6,902 nucleotides of DNA from UBA668 sp052034175 (GTDB taxonomy: Bacteria; Actinomycetota; Acidimicrobiia; Acidimicrobiales; Ilumatobacteraceae). Positions 1-6,902 of the stretch are shown piece by piece (position 1 is the first letter of the stretch; each line of letters starts with the position of its first letter). A model generated the notes under the pieces. The model was not told where the DNA came from and made no database searches. It saw nothing but the letters and a program-made list of their open reading frames with translations. Position numbers and translations under genes: made by a program. The stretch is from NCBI GenBank assembly GCA_052034175.1, contig JBPOIX010000291.1, forward strand, positions 1 to 6,902, given 5' to 3'.

Positions 1-23
1 TTACGTAAAGCCGAACCGTCGAT

Positions 24-1039
<1,016 letters not shown>

Positions 1040-1043
<4 letters not shown>

Positions 1044-2908
1044 TTCAGTACCTCGGCAATTGCGTCTTCGATTTCGGCGGCGGAGAAGGGCAGGCCTTGC
1101 ACCTTGGAGACGGCCTTGGCGTCCACCAGGTACTCGGCACGGACGATGCGGCACAGCTGGCCCATGTTCAGCTCCGGCACGAGCACGTGACGGAACTTCC
1201 TCAGCAGCTCACCGAGGTTCGGTGGGAGCGGGTTGAGGTGGGTGAGATGGATCCAGGCCACCTTCGTGCCCACACGGCGGGTGCGCTGCACGGCGGCATC
1301 GATGGCCGCCCAGGTGCTGCCCCAGCCGAGCAGCACGACATCGGCATCCTCATCACCGACGATGGCTGCAGGCGGGATGTCGTTGGCGATGCCAGCCACT
1401 TTCGCGGCCCGCAGGTGGACCATCTTCGAGTGGTTCGCCGGCGAGTAGTTGATGTCGCCGCGGCCGTCTTCCTTCTCGATGCCACCGACGCGGTGCATCA
1501 GGCCCGGCGTGCCGGGAACGGCCCACGGGCGAGCCAGTGTCTCGGCGTCGCGCAGGTACGGCCAGTACTCCTCCGTGCCATCGGGGTTGACATGGTTCTT
1601 CGCCGTGGCGAAGGGCACCGAGATGTCGGGCAGGGTGGCGGGGTCGGGCAGCAGCCAGGGCTCGCTGCCGTTGGCCAGGTAGCCGTCGGTGAGGAGGATG
1701 ACCGGCGTGCGGTACTTCAGCGCGATGCGGGCGGCCTCGATGGCGGCGTCGAAGCAGTTCGACGGGCTGTACGCGGCCACGATCGGCAGCGGTGCCTCAC
1801 CGTGCCGGCCGTACATCGCGATGTTCAGGTCCGCGGCTTCGGTCTTGGTGGGCAGGCCGGTGCTCGGGCCGCCACGCTGCACATCCACCAGAAGGAACGG
1901 CAGCTCCAGGGACACAGCCAGGCTGGTGGTCTCGCTCTTCAACGCCACACCCGGGCCCGACGTGGTGGTGACGCCGAGATGCCCGGCGAACGCGGCGCCG
2001 AGGGCCATACCGGCAGCCGCGATCTCGTCCTCGGCCTGCAGGGTTCGCACGCCGAAGTTCTTGTGCTTGGACAGCTCGTGGAGGATGTCGCTGGCAGGCG
2101 TGATCGGGTAGCTGCCGAGGAACACCGGCAGCTTGGCGAGCTGCCCGGCAGCCACCAGGCCCCAGGCCAGGGCCACGTTGCCGGTGATGTTCGTGTACTC
2201 GCCTGGCGCCTGGTGCGACGGCGGCACTTCGAACGGGTGGTCGAACAGTTCGCTGGTCTCGCCGAAGTTGAACCCGGCCTTGAACGCGGCCATGTTGCTG
2301 TCCCGAACGAGGTCCTTGAAGCGGGTCTCGATCCACTTCACCGTCGGCTCGATCGGGCGCGAGTACAGCCAGCTCACCAGGCCGAGGGCGAAGAAGTTCT
2401 TCGAGCGCTCCGCGTCGCGCGGCTTCACGCCCAGCGGCTCGGCGGCCGCCTGGGTGAGCGCCGTCATCGGCACCTCGACCACGCGGTAGTTGGCCAGCGA
2501 GCCGTCGGTGAGCGGGTTGGAGGTGTAGTTCGCCTTGTCCAGGTCGCGCTGTTCGAACGCGTCGCTGTTGAGGATCAGCAGACCGTTCTGCTCCAGGCGG
2601 TGCAGGTCGGCTTTCAGGGCTGCGGCGTTCATCGCCACCAGCACGTTGGGCGCATCGCCGGGCGTGGTGATGTCGTGGTCGCTGATGTGGACCTGGAAAC
2701 TCGACACGCCGTTCACGGTGCCCGCTGGGGCCCGGATCTCGGCGGGATAGTCCGGGAACGTCGACAGGTCGTTCCCGAACAGCGCGCTGACCGATGTGAA
2801 GCGATCCCCGGTGAGCTGCATGCCATCGCCCGAGTCGCCGGCGAACCGCACCACGACATGGGAGATCTGCTCCGCGTCTCGTTGCTGACGTTGCACGGTG
2901 TCCGTCAC
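1040..2908 (-). CDS. korA: 2-oxoglutarate (2-oxoacid):ferredoxin oxidoreductase, fused gamma-alpha subunit
   Basis: This is the large subunit of the KorAB complex, which partners the ThDP-bearing KorB. In the 622-residue protein the N-terminal gamma-type domain covers roughly 17-205 and includes the glycine-rich FAGDSGDGMQLTGDRFT at 22-38. The alpha (pyrimidine-binding) domain begins near 245. It has the hallmark YPITP at 267-271, the segment TTTSGPG at 314-320, and GGPSTGLPT at 346-354, all typical of 2-oxoacid:acceptor oxidoreductases. A C-terminal transketolase-C-like domain follows from about residue 520. The length is as expected for gamma-alpha fusions. The open frame runs further upstream to a TTG at 3085, but that would start inside the intergenic hairpin region and add 59 residues unlike the family. 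The GTG at 2908 has a near-perfect AGGAGGTG Shine-Dalgarno. The subunit carries no ferredoxin-like CxxCxxCxxxC cluster domain, so electrons probably pass through KorB to a separate ferredoxin, which is not encoded in the window. The gene is first in its operon, behind its own leader. Confidence 0.95.
1051..1054 (-). promoter_or_regulatory. Shine-Dalgarno of korB
   Basis: GAGG on the minus strand, lying inside the korA 3' end 7 bases before the GTG at 1043. Together with the GTGA overlap it favours that start over the longer open frame, and it suggests korB is translated by re-initiation after korA. Confidence 0.6.
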
Positions 2909-2912
2909 TGGC

Positions 2913-2920
2913 CACCTCCT
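2913..2920 (-). promoter_or_regulatory. Strong Shine-Dalgarno of korA
   Basis: AGGAGGTG on the minus strand, with its AGGAGG core 6 bases before the GTG at 2908. It is the best ribosome-binding site in the window and fixes the korA start. It suggests that korA is translated independently and strongly. Confidence 0.85.
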
Positions 2921-2926
2921 GGTAAG

Positions 2927-2951
2927 TGGGCGACACCCCGTTGTTCGCCCA
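2927..2951 (-). promoter_or_regulatory. Inverted repeat in korA leader (possible operator or leader hairpin)
   Basis: A perfect 7-bp inverted repeat, TGGGCGA (2927-2933) and TCGCCCA (2945-2951), with an 11-base spacer. It ends 6 bases upstream of the korA Shine-Dalgarno and lies just downstream of the candidate -10 element. It could be a repressor-binding dyad or an mRNA hairpin affecting translation. A chance repeat in GC-rich DNA is also possible, and no known regulator motif is recognised. Confidence 0.35.
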
Positions 2952-2957
2952 GTTGAT

Positions 2958-2986
2958 GTTCTAGCAAGACAGCCAGAGCTACCAGC
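2958..2986 (-). promoter_or_regulatory. Weak candidate promoter of korAB
   Basis: On the minus strand TAGAAC (2958-2963) resembles a -10 element and is preceded by TGC, as in an extended -10 promoter. The hexamer 17 bases upstream, GCTGGT (2981-2986), is a poor -35. A promoter is expected here because a terminator lies upstream and korA has its own leader, but this exact placement is a guess. Confidence 0.25.
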
Positions 2987-3028
2987 GTACGCGGACGAAA
3001 CAAATGGACTGAGGTCCCGAAAATCCGA

Positions 3029-3063
3029 AAGGGGGTGGGCCGCAGTGTGCGACCCACCCCCTT
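3029..3063 (-). terminator. Rho-independent terminator of the ABC transporter operon
   Basis: An 11-bp perfect stem pairs 3029-3039 with 3053-3063 (AAGGGGGTGGG against its complement). After one mismatch a further 4-bp stem pairs 3041-3044 with 3048-3051 around a 3-base loop. Read on the minus strand, the stem is followed by TTTCGGATTTT, a broken T-run. It lies 46 bases past the stop codon of the binding-protein gene and insulates korAB from it. On the plus strand the downstream T-run is weaker and no real plus-strand gene ends here. Confidence 0.8.
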
Positions 3064-3085
3064 CGCTGTTTTCAGTCGTGTTCAA

Positions 3086-3101
3086 CCCGTCCTCGGACGG
3101 G
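3086..3101 (-). other. Small hairpin after the binding-protein stop codon
   Basis: CCCGTC and GACGGG (3086-3091 and 3096-3101) form a 6-bp stem around a 4-base loop, 8 bases downstream of the TGA at 3110-3112. No T-run follows it directly. It probably stabilises the mRNA 3' end or forms a tandem structure with the larger terminator at 3029-3063. Confidence 0.4.
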
Positions 3102-3109
3102 CCGTGGGC

Positions 3110-4303
3110 TCATTCGCCGCCAGGATTGAGGGTGACCTCGATCGGCGACCAGCTCGAGCCGTTGACGTCCACGCCGTCGGCCTTGAGGATGGCCAACGCG
3201 GGGTCCACGATCTCGTTGGTGAAGGCGTCGGCGTCCGGGGCCTTGGTCAGCACGGTTGCGCCGTCCAGGTTCGGGGTGCCCTGAGCGATCTCGACCGTGC
3301 GGTCCCACGCGGCCTGATCGATGTGGCCGACGCCACCGCTTGCCGGCCAGATGAGCTTGTTGATCTCGTTCATCTGCCACAGCTGATGGCTGGCACCGAG
3401 CTTCGAACCCTGCGCCACCACGATGTCGCGGCAGGTCTCGGCGTTGTCGCGGCAGAACGTCCAGCCCTTGAGCGAGGCGGCCACGAACTTGATGGCCGTG
3501 TCCTTGTACGCCGGATCGCTGGCCAGCCGCTCGCCGTCGGCCCAGATGGCGTCCTGCAGCATGCCGACGCCCTCCTCCTCGTAGGAGATGACGTTCAGGT
3601 CGTCGGCCGTGTACAGCTCGCCGGTGTCCGGGTTCGTTGCCTCCAGCACTTGGGCGTACTCGTTGTACGTCATCGCTTCCGCAGCGTCGATGTCGCCGGA
3701 CAACAGACCCGACATGTCGAAGCTCTGGCCGATGATGGTGACGTCGTTGGCCGGGTCGAGCCCCGCAGCGCCGAGTGCGGCGAAGATCTCGTACTCGTTG
3801 CCGAAGCCCCAGCTGCCGATGTTCTTGCCGGCGAAGTCCGCGGGCGAGGTGATGCCGCTGTCCTTCCAGCTCACCTGCAGCGTGCCGCTGCGCTGGAACC
3901 CCGGGGCGATGTTGCCGATGTTCGCGCCGGCTTCACGACCGGCGAGCGCCTTGGGCACCCACGAAATGGCGAAGTCCGACTGGCCGCTGGCCAGCACGTC
4001 CACCGGGTTGATCTCCACGGCACCTTCGAGAATGGTGACGTCGAGGCCCTGCTCGGCGAAGCACCCCTGGTCGATCGCCGCGTAGTACCCAGCGAACTGG
4101 GCCTGGGTCAGCCACTGCAGCTGCAGCTTGACTTCCACCTTTTCTGCCGGCCCCTTGCTGGCGTCGCAGATGGCTGCCGCGCCGGCGCTGGTGCCGTCGG
4201 TGTCGCCACCGGTGGTCTCCTCATCGTCGCCACATGCAGAGATCGCCAACCCGGCGATCGCCAACATGGCGAACGACTTCCTCATTCGAGAACGCTTGAT
4301 CAC
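3110..4303 (-). CDS. ABC transporter substrate-binding lipoprotein, NMT1/THI5-like (SsuA/ThiY/TauA-type)
   Basis: This is the extracellular solute-binding component of the importer encoded just upstream. The 397-residue precursor has a basic N-terminus, a hydrophobic segment at 11-23 and a lipobox ISAC ending at Cys24, so it should be lipid-anchored outside the membrane after cleavage. An acidic, Gly/Thr-rich linker (25-45) follows. The mature domain opens with LQWLTQAQFAGYYAAIDQGC at 62-81, then GLDVTI at 86-91, the usual first lobe of THI5-like binding proteins. GKNIGSWGFGNEYEIF at 159-174 is the typical second-lobe entry. Cys284 and Cys291 are spaced so that they could form a disulfide. 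The GTG start at 4303 is preceded by AAGGGGGAG. An ATG six codons later would keep the lipobox but has no ribosome-binding site. The gene follows permease B after 30 bases and ends before a terminator. The substrate is unknown: candidates include thiamine-pyrimidine precursors, riboflavin, sulfonates or other small organics. The family call is strong, the ligand is not. Confidence 0.9.
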   Translation of the reverse strand: MIKRSRMRKSFAMLAIAGLAISACGDDEETTGGDTDGTSAGAAAICDASKGPAEKVEVKLQLQWLTQAQFAGYYAAIDQGCFAEQGLDVTILEGAVEINPVDVLASGQSDFAISWVPKALAGREAGANIGNIAPGFQRSGTLQVSWKDSGITSPADFAGKNIGSWGFGNEYEIFAALGAAGLDPANDVTIIGQSFDMSGLLSGDIDAAEAMTYNEYAQVLEATNPDTGELYTADDLNVISYEEEGVGMLQDAIWADGERLASDPAYKDTAIKFVAASLKGWTFCRDNAETCRDIVVAQGSKLGASHQLWQMNEINKLIWPASGGVGHIDQAAWDRTVEIAQGTPNLDGATVLTKAPDADAFTNEIVDPALAILKADGVDVNGSSWSPIEVTLNPGGE

Positions 4304-4307
4304 GTTG

Positions 4308-4316
4308 CTCCCCCTT
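4308..4316 (-). promoter_or_regulatory. Shine-Dalgarno of the binding-protein gene
   Basis: AAGGGGGAG on the minus strand, with its G-run 6 bases before the GTG at 4303. It lies in the only true gap (30 bases) within the transporter operon. It supports the GTG start and suggests separate, possibly higher, translation of the binding protein, which importers usually need in excess. Confidence 0.6.
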
Positions 4317-4333
4317 GTGCTTGGTTGTGTGTA

Positions 4334-5113
4334 TTACCTGGAGCTGCGTTGCCGCTGCCACGGCACGGCCACATACTCCAAGATCGCTGCGGCGGCGAAG
4401 CAGGCGACACCGAGTGCCGAGGCACCGGCGACGTATGCCAGGCCGACATCCTTCTTCGCGGTGGAGAGGAAGGACGTGATACCCGAACCGAGACCGTTCT
4501 TCTTGCCGCCAAAGTACTCGGCCACCACTGCCGTGATGACCGCCAGCGGCGCGGCCACGCGGATGCCGGTGAACAGGTACGGCATGGCGTTCGGGAGGCG
4601 CACCGTGCGGAACTGCTGGAGCGGCGAGGCGGCATAGGACTTCATCAGTTCTAGCTGGGTCGGGTTGGTCTCCCGTAGGCCGCGCAGCACGTTCACAAAG
4701 ACGACGAAGAAGACGACCATCATCGCCATGATGCGCCGCGGTGTCTCGCTGTCCGCCTCGTACATCCGGGTGAGGACCGCCACCACCACGACGATCGGAA
4801 CTGCGTTGACGGCGGTGGCGAGCGGGTTGATCAGCTCGCCCAGCGGCCGCACGGCGGACGCCACCATCGCCAACACAACCCCGAAGACGGTGCCCAACAC
4901 CAGGCCGGTGAGCGCATTTCCGCCCGTCACGCCGGCAGCGGTGCGAATCGGCGTGAAGTTGTCCAGCATGGCCGACCACACCGCCGATGGCTTGACCATC
5001 ACGTAGGGCTTCACCTCGCGCCACTCGATGAGAAGCTCCCAGGCGGTGAGAAACACCACGCCGAACAACAGCGGGGGCAGGATCGCCACAGCGACGGAAC
5101 GCAGACGCTTCAC
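4334..5113 (-). CDS. ABC transporter permease B (SsuC/TauC/ThiX-type, BPD_transp_1)
   Basis: This is one of two different membrane subunits of the importer. The 259-residue protein has about six predicted membrane segments (near 8-29, 64-86, 96-116, 128-146, 180-200 and 226-246). The cytoplasmic EAA-type loop at 155-174 runs from ELMKSYAAS to FRTVRLP and would dock on the ATPase. The length is normal for the SsuC/TauC group. The GTG start at 5113 overlaps the ATPase stop as GTGA, pointing to translational coupling; a G-rich stretch about 10 bases upstream could serve as a ribosome-binding site. The usual glycine of the EAA consensus is replaced by alanine (SYAAS), as in permease A (SYASS), so the two may be an old duplicated pair. 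The substrate is not readable from the sequence. Confidence 0.9.
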   Translation of the reverse strand: MKRLRSVAVAILPPLLFGVVFLTAWELLIEWREVKPYVMVKPSAVWSAMLDNFTPIRTAAGVTGGNALTGLVLGTVFGVVLAMVASAVRPLGELINPLATAVNAVPIVVVVAVLTRMYEADSETPRRIMAMMVVFFVVFVNVLRGLRETNPTQLELMKSYAASPLQQFRTVRLPNAMPYLFTGIRVAAPLAVITAVVAEYFGGKKNGLGSGITSFLSTAKKDVGLAYVAGASALGVACFAAAAILEYVAVPWQRQRSSR

Positions 5114-5922
5114 CGGTCTTCGATCCCCCGCGCCACGGCGCCCAACTCGCTCCCCCGGAGGGCTTCGCGCACCTCGGTGATCTTCTCGTAGAACTCGCGT
5201 GCTTCGCGGGTGTCGTCGTTGCGGTTCGACCCCAGCCGTACGTCGATGACGTCGGTGATGCGCCCTGGGCCGGGTGACATGACCACGACTCGGTCGCTGA
5301 GGTAGACCGCTTCGGGAATGCTGTGGGTGACGAACACCACCGTGGTGTGCGTTTCGCCGCAGATCCGCAGCAACTCGCTCTGCATGTGCTCCCGGGTCAT
5401 CTCGTCCAGCGCACCGAATGGTTCATCCATCAACAGCAGCGGCGGGTGGGCGGCCAGCGCCCGGGCAATGGCGATGCGCTGCTGCTGGCCACCGGACAGC
5501 TGCCACGGCATCGAGGCCCCACGGTCGCCGAGGCGGACGAGCTCGAGCATCTCCTGGGCGCGGGCGCGGCGCTTGGCTTTGTCCCACCCTTTCAGCTCGA
5601 GCGGCAGTTCGATGTTCTTGGCAACCGTGCGCCAGTCGAACAGGCCGGACTGCTGGAAGGCCATCCCGTAGTCCTGATCCAGCCGGGCCTGCTTGGCGGC
5701 CTTCCCGTTGACCAGCAAGTCGCCGCCGGTTGGCTCGAGGAGGTCGGCGATCAGGCGCAGCAATGTGGACTTGCCGCAACCGGACGGGCCGATGAGCGAG
5801 ATGAACTCGCCGGGTTGGACGTCGAGCGTCACTCCGGTGAGTGCCTCCACCTGGTTGGGCCGACCAGGGTTGAACACCTTCTCCAGTGCAGCGGTGTGGA
5901 CGGCCGGGTGCTGGGTGTTCAT
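5110..5922 (-). CDS. ABC transporter ATP-binding protein (SsuB/TauB/ThiZ-type)
   Basis: This cytoplasmic ATPase powers the importer by ATP hydrolysis while bound to the EAA loops of the two permeases. All nucleotide-binding elements are present in the 270-residue protein: Walker A GPSGCGKS at 45-52, Q-loop near Gln90, signature LSGGQQQR at 142-149, Walker B LLLMDEP at 162-168, D-loop ALDE at 171-174 and switch His200. The protein aligns along its full length with nitrate/sulfonate/taurine-type ATPases. The last 40 or so residues form a charged helix with no extra regulatory domain evident. The open frame extends upstream to 6348, but that part is a shadow of permease A. The ATG at 5922 overlaps the permease A stop as ATGA and has AGGAG 5 bases upstream. 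Since there is one ATPase gene and two permease genes, the ATPase presumably works as a homodimer under a permease heterodimer. Confidence 0.95.
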   Translation of the reverse strand: MNTQHPAVHTAALEKVFNPGRPNQVEALTGVTLDVQPGEFISLIGPSGCGKSTLLRLIADLLEPTGGDLLVNGKAAKQARLDQDYGMAFQQSGLFDWRTVAKNIELPLELKGWDKAKRRARAQEMLELVRLGDRGASMPWQLSGGQQQRIAIARALAAHPPLLLMDEPFGALDEMTREHMQSELLRICGETHTTVVFVTHSIPEAVYLSDRVVVMSPGPGRITDVIDVRLGSNRNDDTREAREFYEKITEVREALRGSELGAVARGIEDR

Positions 5923-6851
5923 GCAAGCTCCTGCTGGGGGCGACGACGCCCGAGGAAACGATCGAGGAAACCAACGGCAGCGGCCATCAGCAGGCCAAGG
6001 GCAATCGTGCCGAACACCGCCGAGAACACCTTGGCAGGCCGTGCGGTCCCTTCGGTGAGGTAGTTGAGCGTGAGGTAGCCGATGCCCTCGGTGTAGCCGA
6101 CGCTGATCTCGGAGACGACGACACCGAAGACGGCCGCGCTGCCGGCCAGGCGCAGGGCCGGAAGCAGGAACGGCACCGATGCCGGCAGGCGCAGGCGCCA
6201 CCATGTGGACCACCACGAGGATGCATAGGAGTCCATCAGCTCCAACGACGCCGCCGACGGTGATGCGAAGCCGCGAGTGGCGCCGATGGCGATCGGGAAG
6301 AACGACAGGAACGCCCCGAGCACCACGGCCGAGGTCCACTTCTGCCACTCGAACCCGAAGAGGGAGATCTCACCACCCCAGGTGACGGTGAGCGGGGCGA
6401 GCGCGATCAGCGGGATCGTCTGCGACACCACGAGGTAGGGCATGAGGCCGCGCTGGACGATCTTGAAGCGGCTCATCAGCACGGCCACACCCAGCCCTAC
6501 GAGCGCGCCAAGTGCTAGCGCGGCGATCGCCAACCACAGCGACATCAGCGTCGCCTGCAGGACGGCCTCGAGCACCGAGGTTCCGCTGCCGCGGACTTCC
6601 GGCTTGCCGATCTCCTCGACCATCGTCTGGACCGGTGGCATCGCCAGGTTGGAACTCGTTCGCGGGAACACCTTCCAACCGAAGAGGGTGCCGACCTCGT
6701 TGCCCTTGGCCCCCAGGGCCGGGCCGACCCAGCGGCGATAGATCTCCCAGGCGGCCACCATCAAGAACGCGGCCGACAGCCCGAACAGCAGCGAACGGCC
6801 GCTCGCACGAGCGCGCGAGCGCGGCGCGGCAACCGGGCCGCCCTGGCTCAC
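5919..6851 (-). CDS. ABC transporter permease A (BPD_transp_1, SsuC/TauC-type, longer form)
   Basis: This is the second membrane subunit of the importer, distinct from permease B. The 310-residue protein has an Arg-rich cytoplasmic start and a first membrane segment at about 19-38. A long extracytoplasmic stretch of about 60 residues (40-100) follows, including a PPVQTMVEEI segment that resembles the P-x-x-V motif of the family. Five further segments lie near 102-125, 138-155, 172-191, 224-246 and 276-297. The EAA-type loop at 204-223 runs from ELMDSYASS to LRLP and contains an unusual WWSTWW. The protein is about 50 residues longer than permease B, mainly in the first external loop. The GTG at 6851 overlaps the stop of the preceding gene as GTGA. 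No good Shine-Dalgarno is seen, so translation probably depends on coupling to that gene. This suggests the upstream gene belongs to the same operon. Confidence 0.9.
   Translation of the reverse strand: MSQGGPVAAPRSRARASGRSLLFGLSAAFLMVAAWEIYRRWVGPALGAKGNEVGTLFGWKVFPRTSSNLAMPPVQTMVEEIGKPEVRGSGTSVLEAVLQATLMSLWLAIAALALGALVGLGVAVLMSRFKIVQRGLMPYLVVSQTIPLIALAPLTVTWGGEISLFGFEWQKWTSAVVLGAFLSFFPIAIGATRGFASPSAASLELMDSYASSWWSTWWRLRLPASVPFLLPALRLAGSAAVFGVVVSEISVGYTEGIGYLTLNYLTEGTARPAKVFSAVFGTIALGLLMAAAVGFLDRFLGRRRPQQELA
5928..5932 (-). promoter_or_regulatory. Shine-Dalgarno of the ATPase gene
   Basis: AGGAG on the minus strand, 5 bases before the ATG at 5922 and inside the permease A coding end. It decides the ATPase start against the much longer open frame that continues through the permease gene. 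Confidence 0.7.
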
Positions 6852-6902
6852 GACTTGGCTCGCACGTGCTCGGCCACCGCGGGCAGCACCTTCTCGCCGT
6901 AC
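6848..6902 (-). CDS. 3' end of an unidentified gene, possibly a luciferase-like monooxygenase (partial)
   Basis: Only the last 17 codons and a TGA are in the window, reading YGEKVLPAVAEHVRAKS. The TGA overlaps the GTG of permease A as GTGA and the codon use is GC3-rich, so a real coding end is likely. A segment like GEKVLPA near the C-terminus is seen in luciferase-like (LLM-class) flavin-dependent oxidoreductases, which often sit beside importers of this type, but 17 residues are too few to be sure. Other enzymes or an unrelated protein remain possible. If the guess holds, the operon would pair uptake with oxidation of an organic substrate. Confidence 0.45.
   Translation of the reverse strand, partial: YGEKVLPAVAEHVRAKS

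Noticed and set aside
1..8. Palindrome TTACGTAA at the window edge, downstream of korB.
   Set aside because: It is only 8 bases and the flanking sequence is cut off, so it cannot be judged as an operator or terminator.
1097..2956. Long plus-strand open frame of 619 codons antisense to korA.
   Set aside because: It mirrors the korA frame in GC-rich DNA, its protein is Val/Arg/Gly/His-rich with no recognisable motif, and korA is unmistakable on the other strand.
2909..3085. N-terminal extension of korA by 59 residues from a TTG at 3085.
   Set aside because: It would begin in the intergenic hairpin region, lacks family similarity, and bypasses the near-perfect Shine-Dalgarno before the GTG at 2908.
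4304..4333. Possible internal promoter or riboswitch ahead of the binding-protein gene.
   Set aside because: The gap is only 30 bases, too short for a riboswitch, and no -10/-35 pair is visible beyond the ribosome-binding site.
3035..4654. Plus-strand open frame of 539 codons antisense to the binding-protein gene.
   Set aside because: Its start lies inside the terminator hairpin, the composition is that of a shadow frame, and it runs across two real minus-strand genes.
5923..6348. N-terminal extension of the ATPase by 142 residues, which would look like a fused domain.
   Set aside because: The segment is the out-of-frame shadow of permease A. The ATG at 5922 has AGGAG and gives a normal-length ATPase.
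6801..6820. Inverted repeat GCTCGC-N8-GCGAGC near the start of permease A.
   Set aside because: It falls within Arg/Ala/Ser codons of a GC-rich N-terminus where such short repeats arise readily from codon use.

Overview
All recognisable genes in this window lie on the minus strand, so transcription runs from high to low coordinates. The DNA is GC-rich, uses GTG starts often, and packs genes with 4-base stop/start overlaps. The 2-oxoacid:ferredoxin oxidoreductase is of the two-subunit type, with gamma and alpha domains fused in one chain, as is common in Actinomycetota. A high-GC actinobacterium, possibly outside the best-studied genera, is the best guess. This is an inference from style; no taxonomic marker gene is present.

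Region 1 (6902 down to about 3029) is an ABC importer operon. It opens with the last 17 codons of an unidentified upstream gene, then permease A, the ATPase, permease B and a lipoprotein substrate-binding protein of the NMT1/THI5-like (SsuA/ThiY/TauA) type. The first four genes are joined by GTGA or ATGA overlaps. The binding-protein gene follows after a 30-base gap with its own Shine-Dalgarno. A strong GC-rich hairpin followed by T-runs (3029-3063) closes the operon. The set is complete for an importer: one binding protein, two different membrane subunits and one ATPase. Its substrate cannot be read from the sequence. Relatives carry thiamine-pyrimidine precursors, riboflavin, sulfonates, taurine or other small organic molecules.

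Region 2 (about 3028 down to 24) is the korAB operon, which encodes 2-oxoglutarate (2-oxoacid):ferredoxin oxidoreductase. korA carries the fused gamma and alpha domains. korB carries the thiamine diphosphate site and four cysteines positioned as ligands for one [4Fe-4S] cluster. The two genes overlap by GTGA. The korA leader holds a weak candidate promoter and a perfect 7-bp inverted repeat just upstream of a strong Shine-Dalgarno.

The two operons are separated by a terminator and show no direct functional link. Nothing here amounts to an obviously new system. The items most worth following are the unknown substrate of the heterodimeric-permease importer with its upstream gene, and the dyad in the korA leader.
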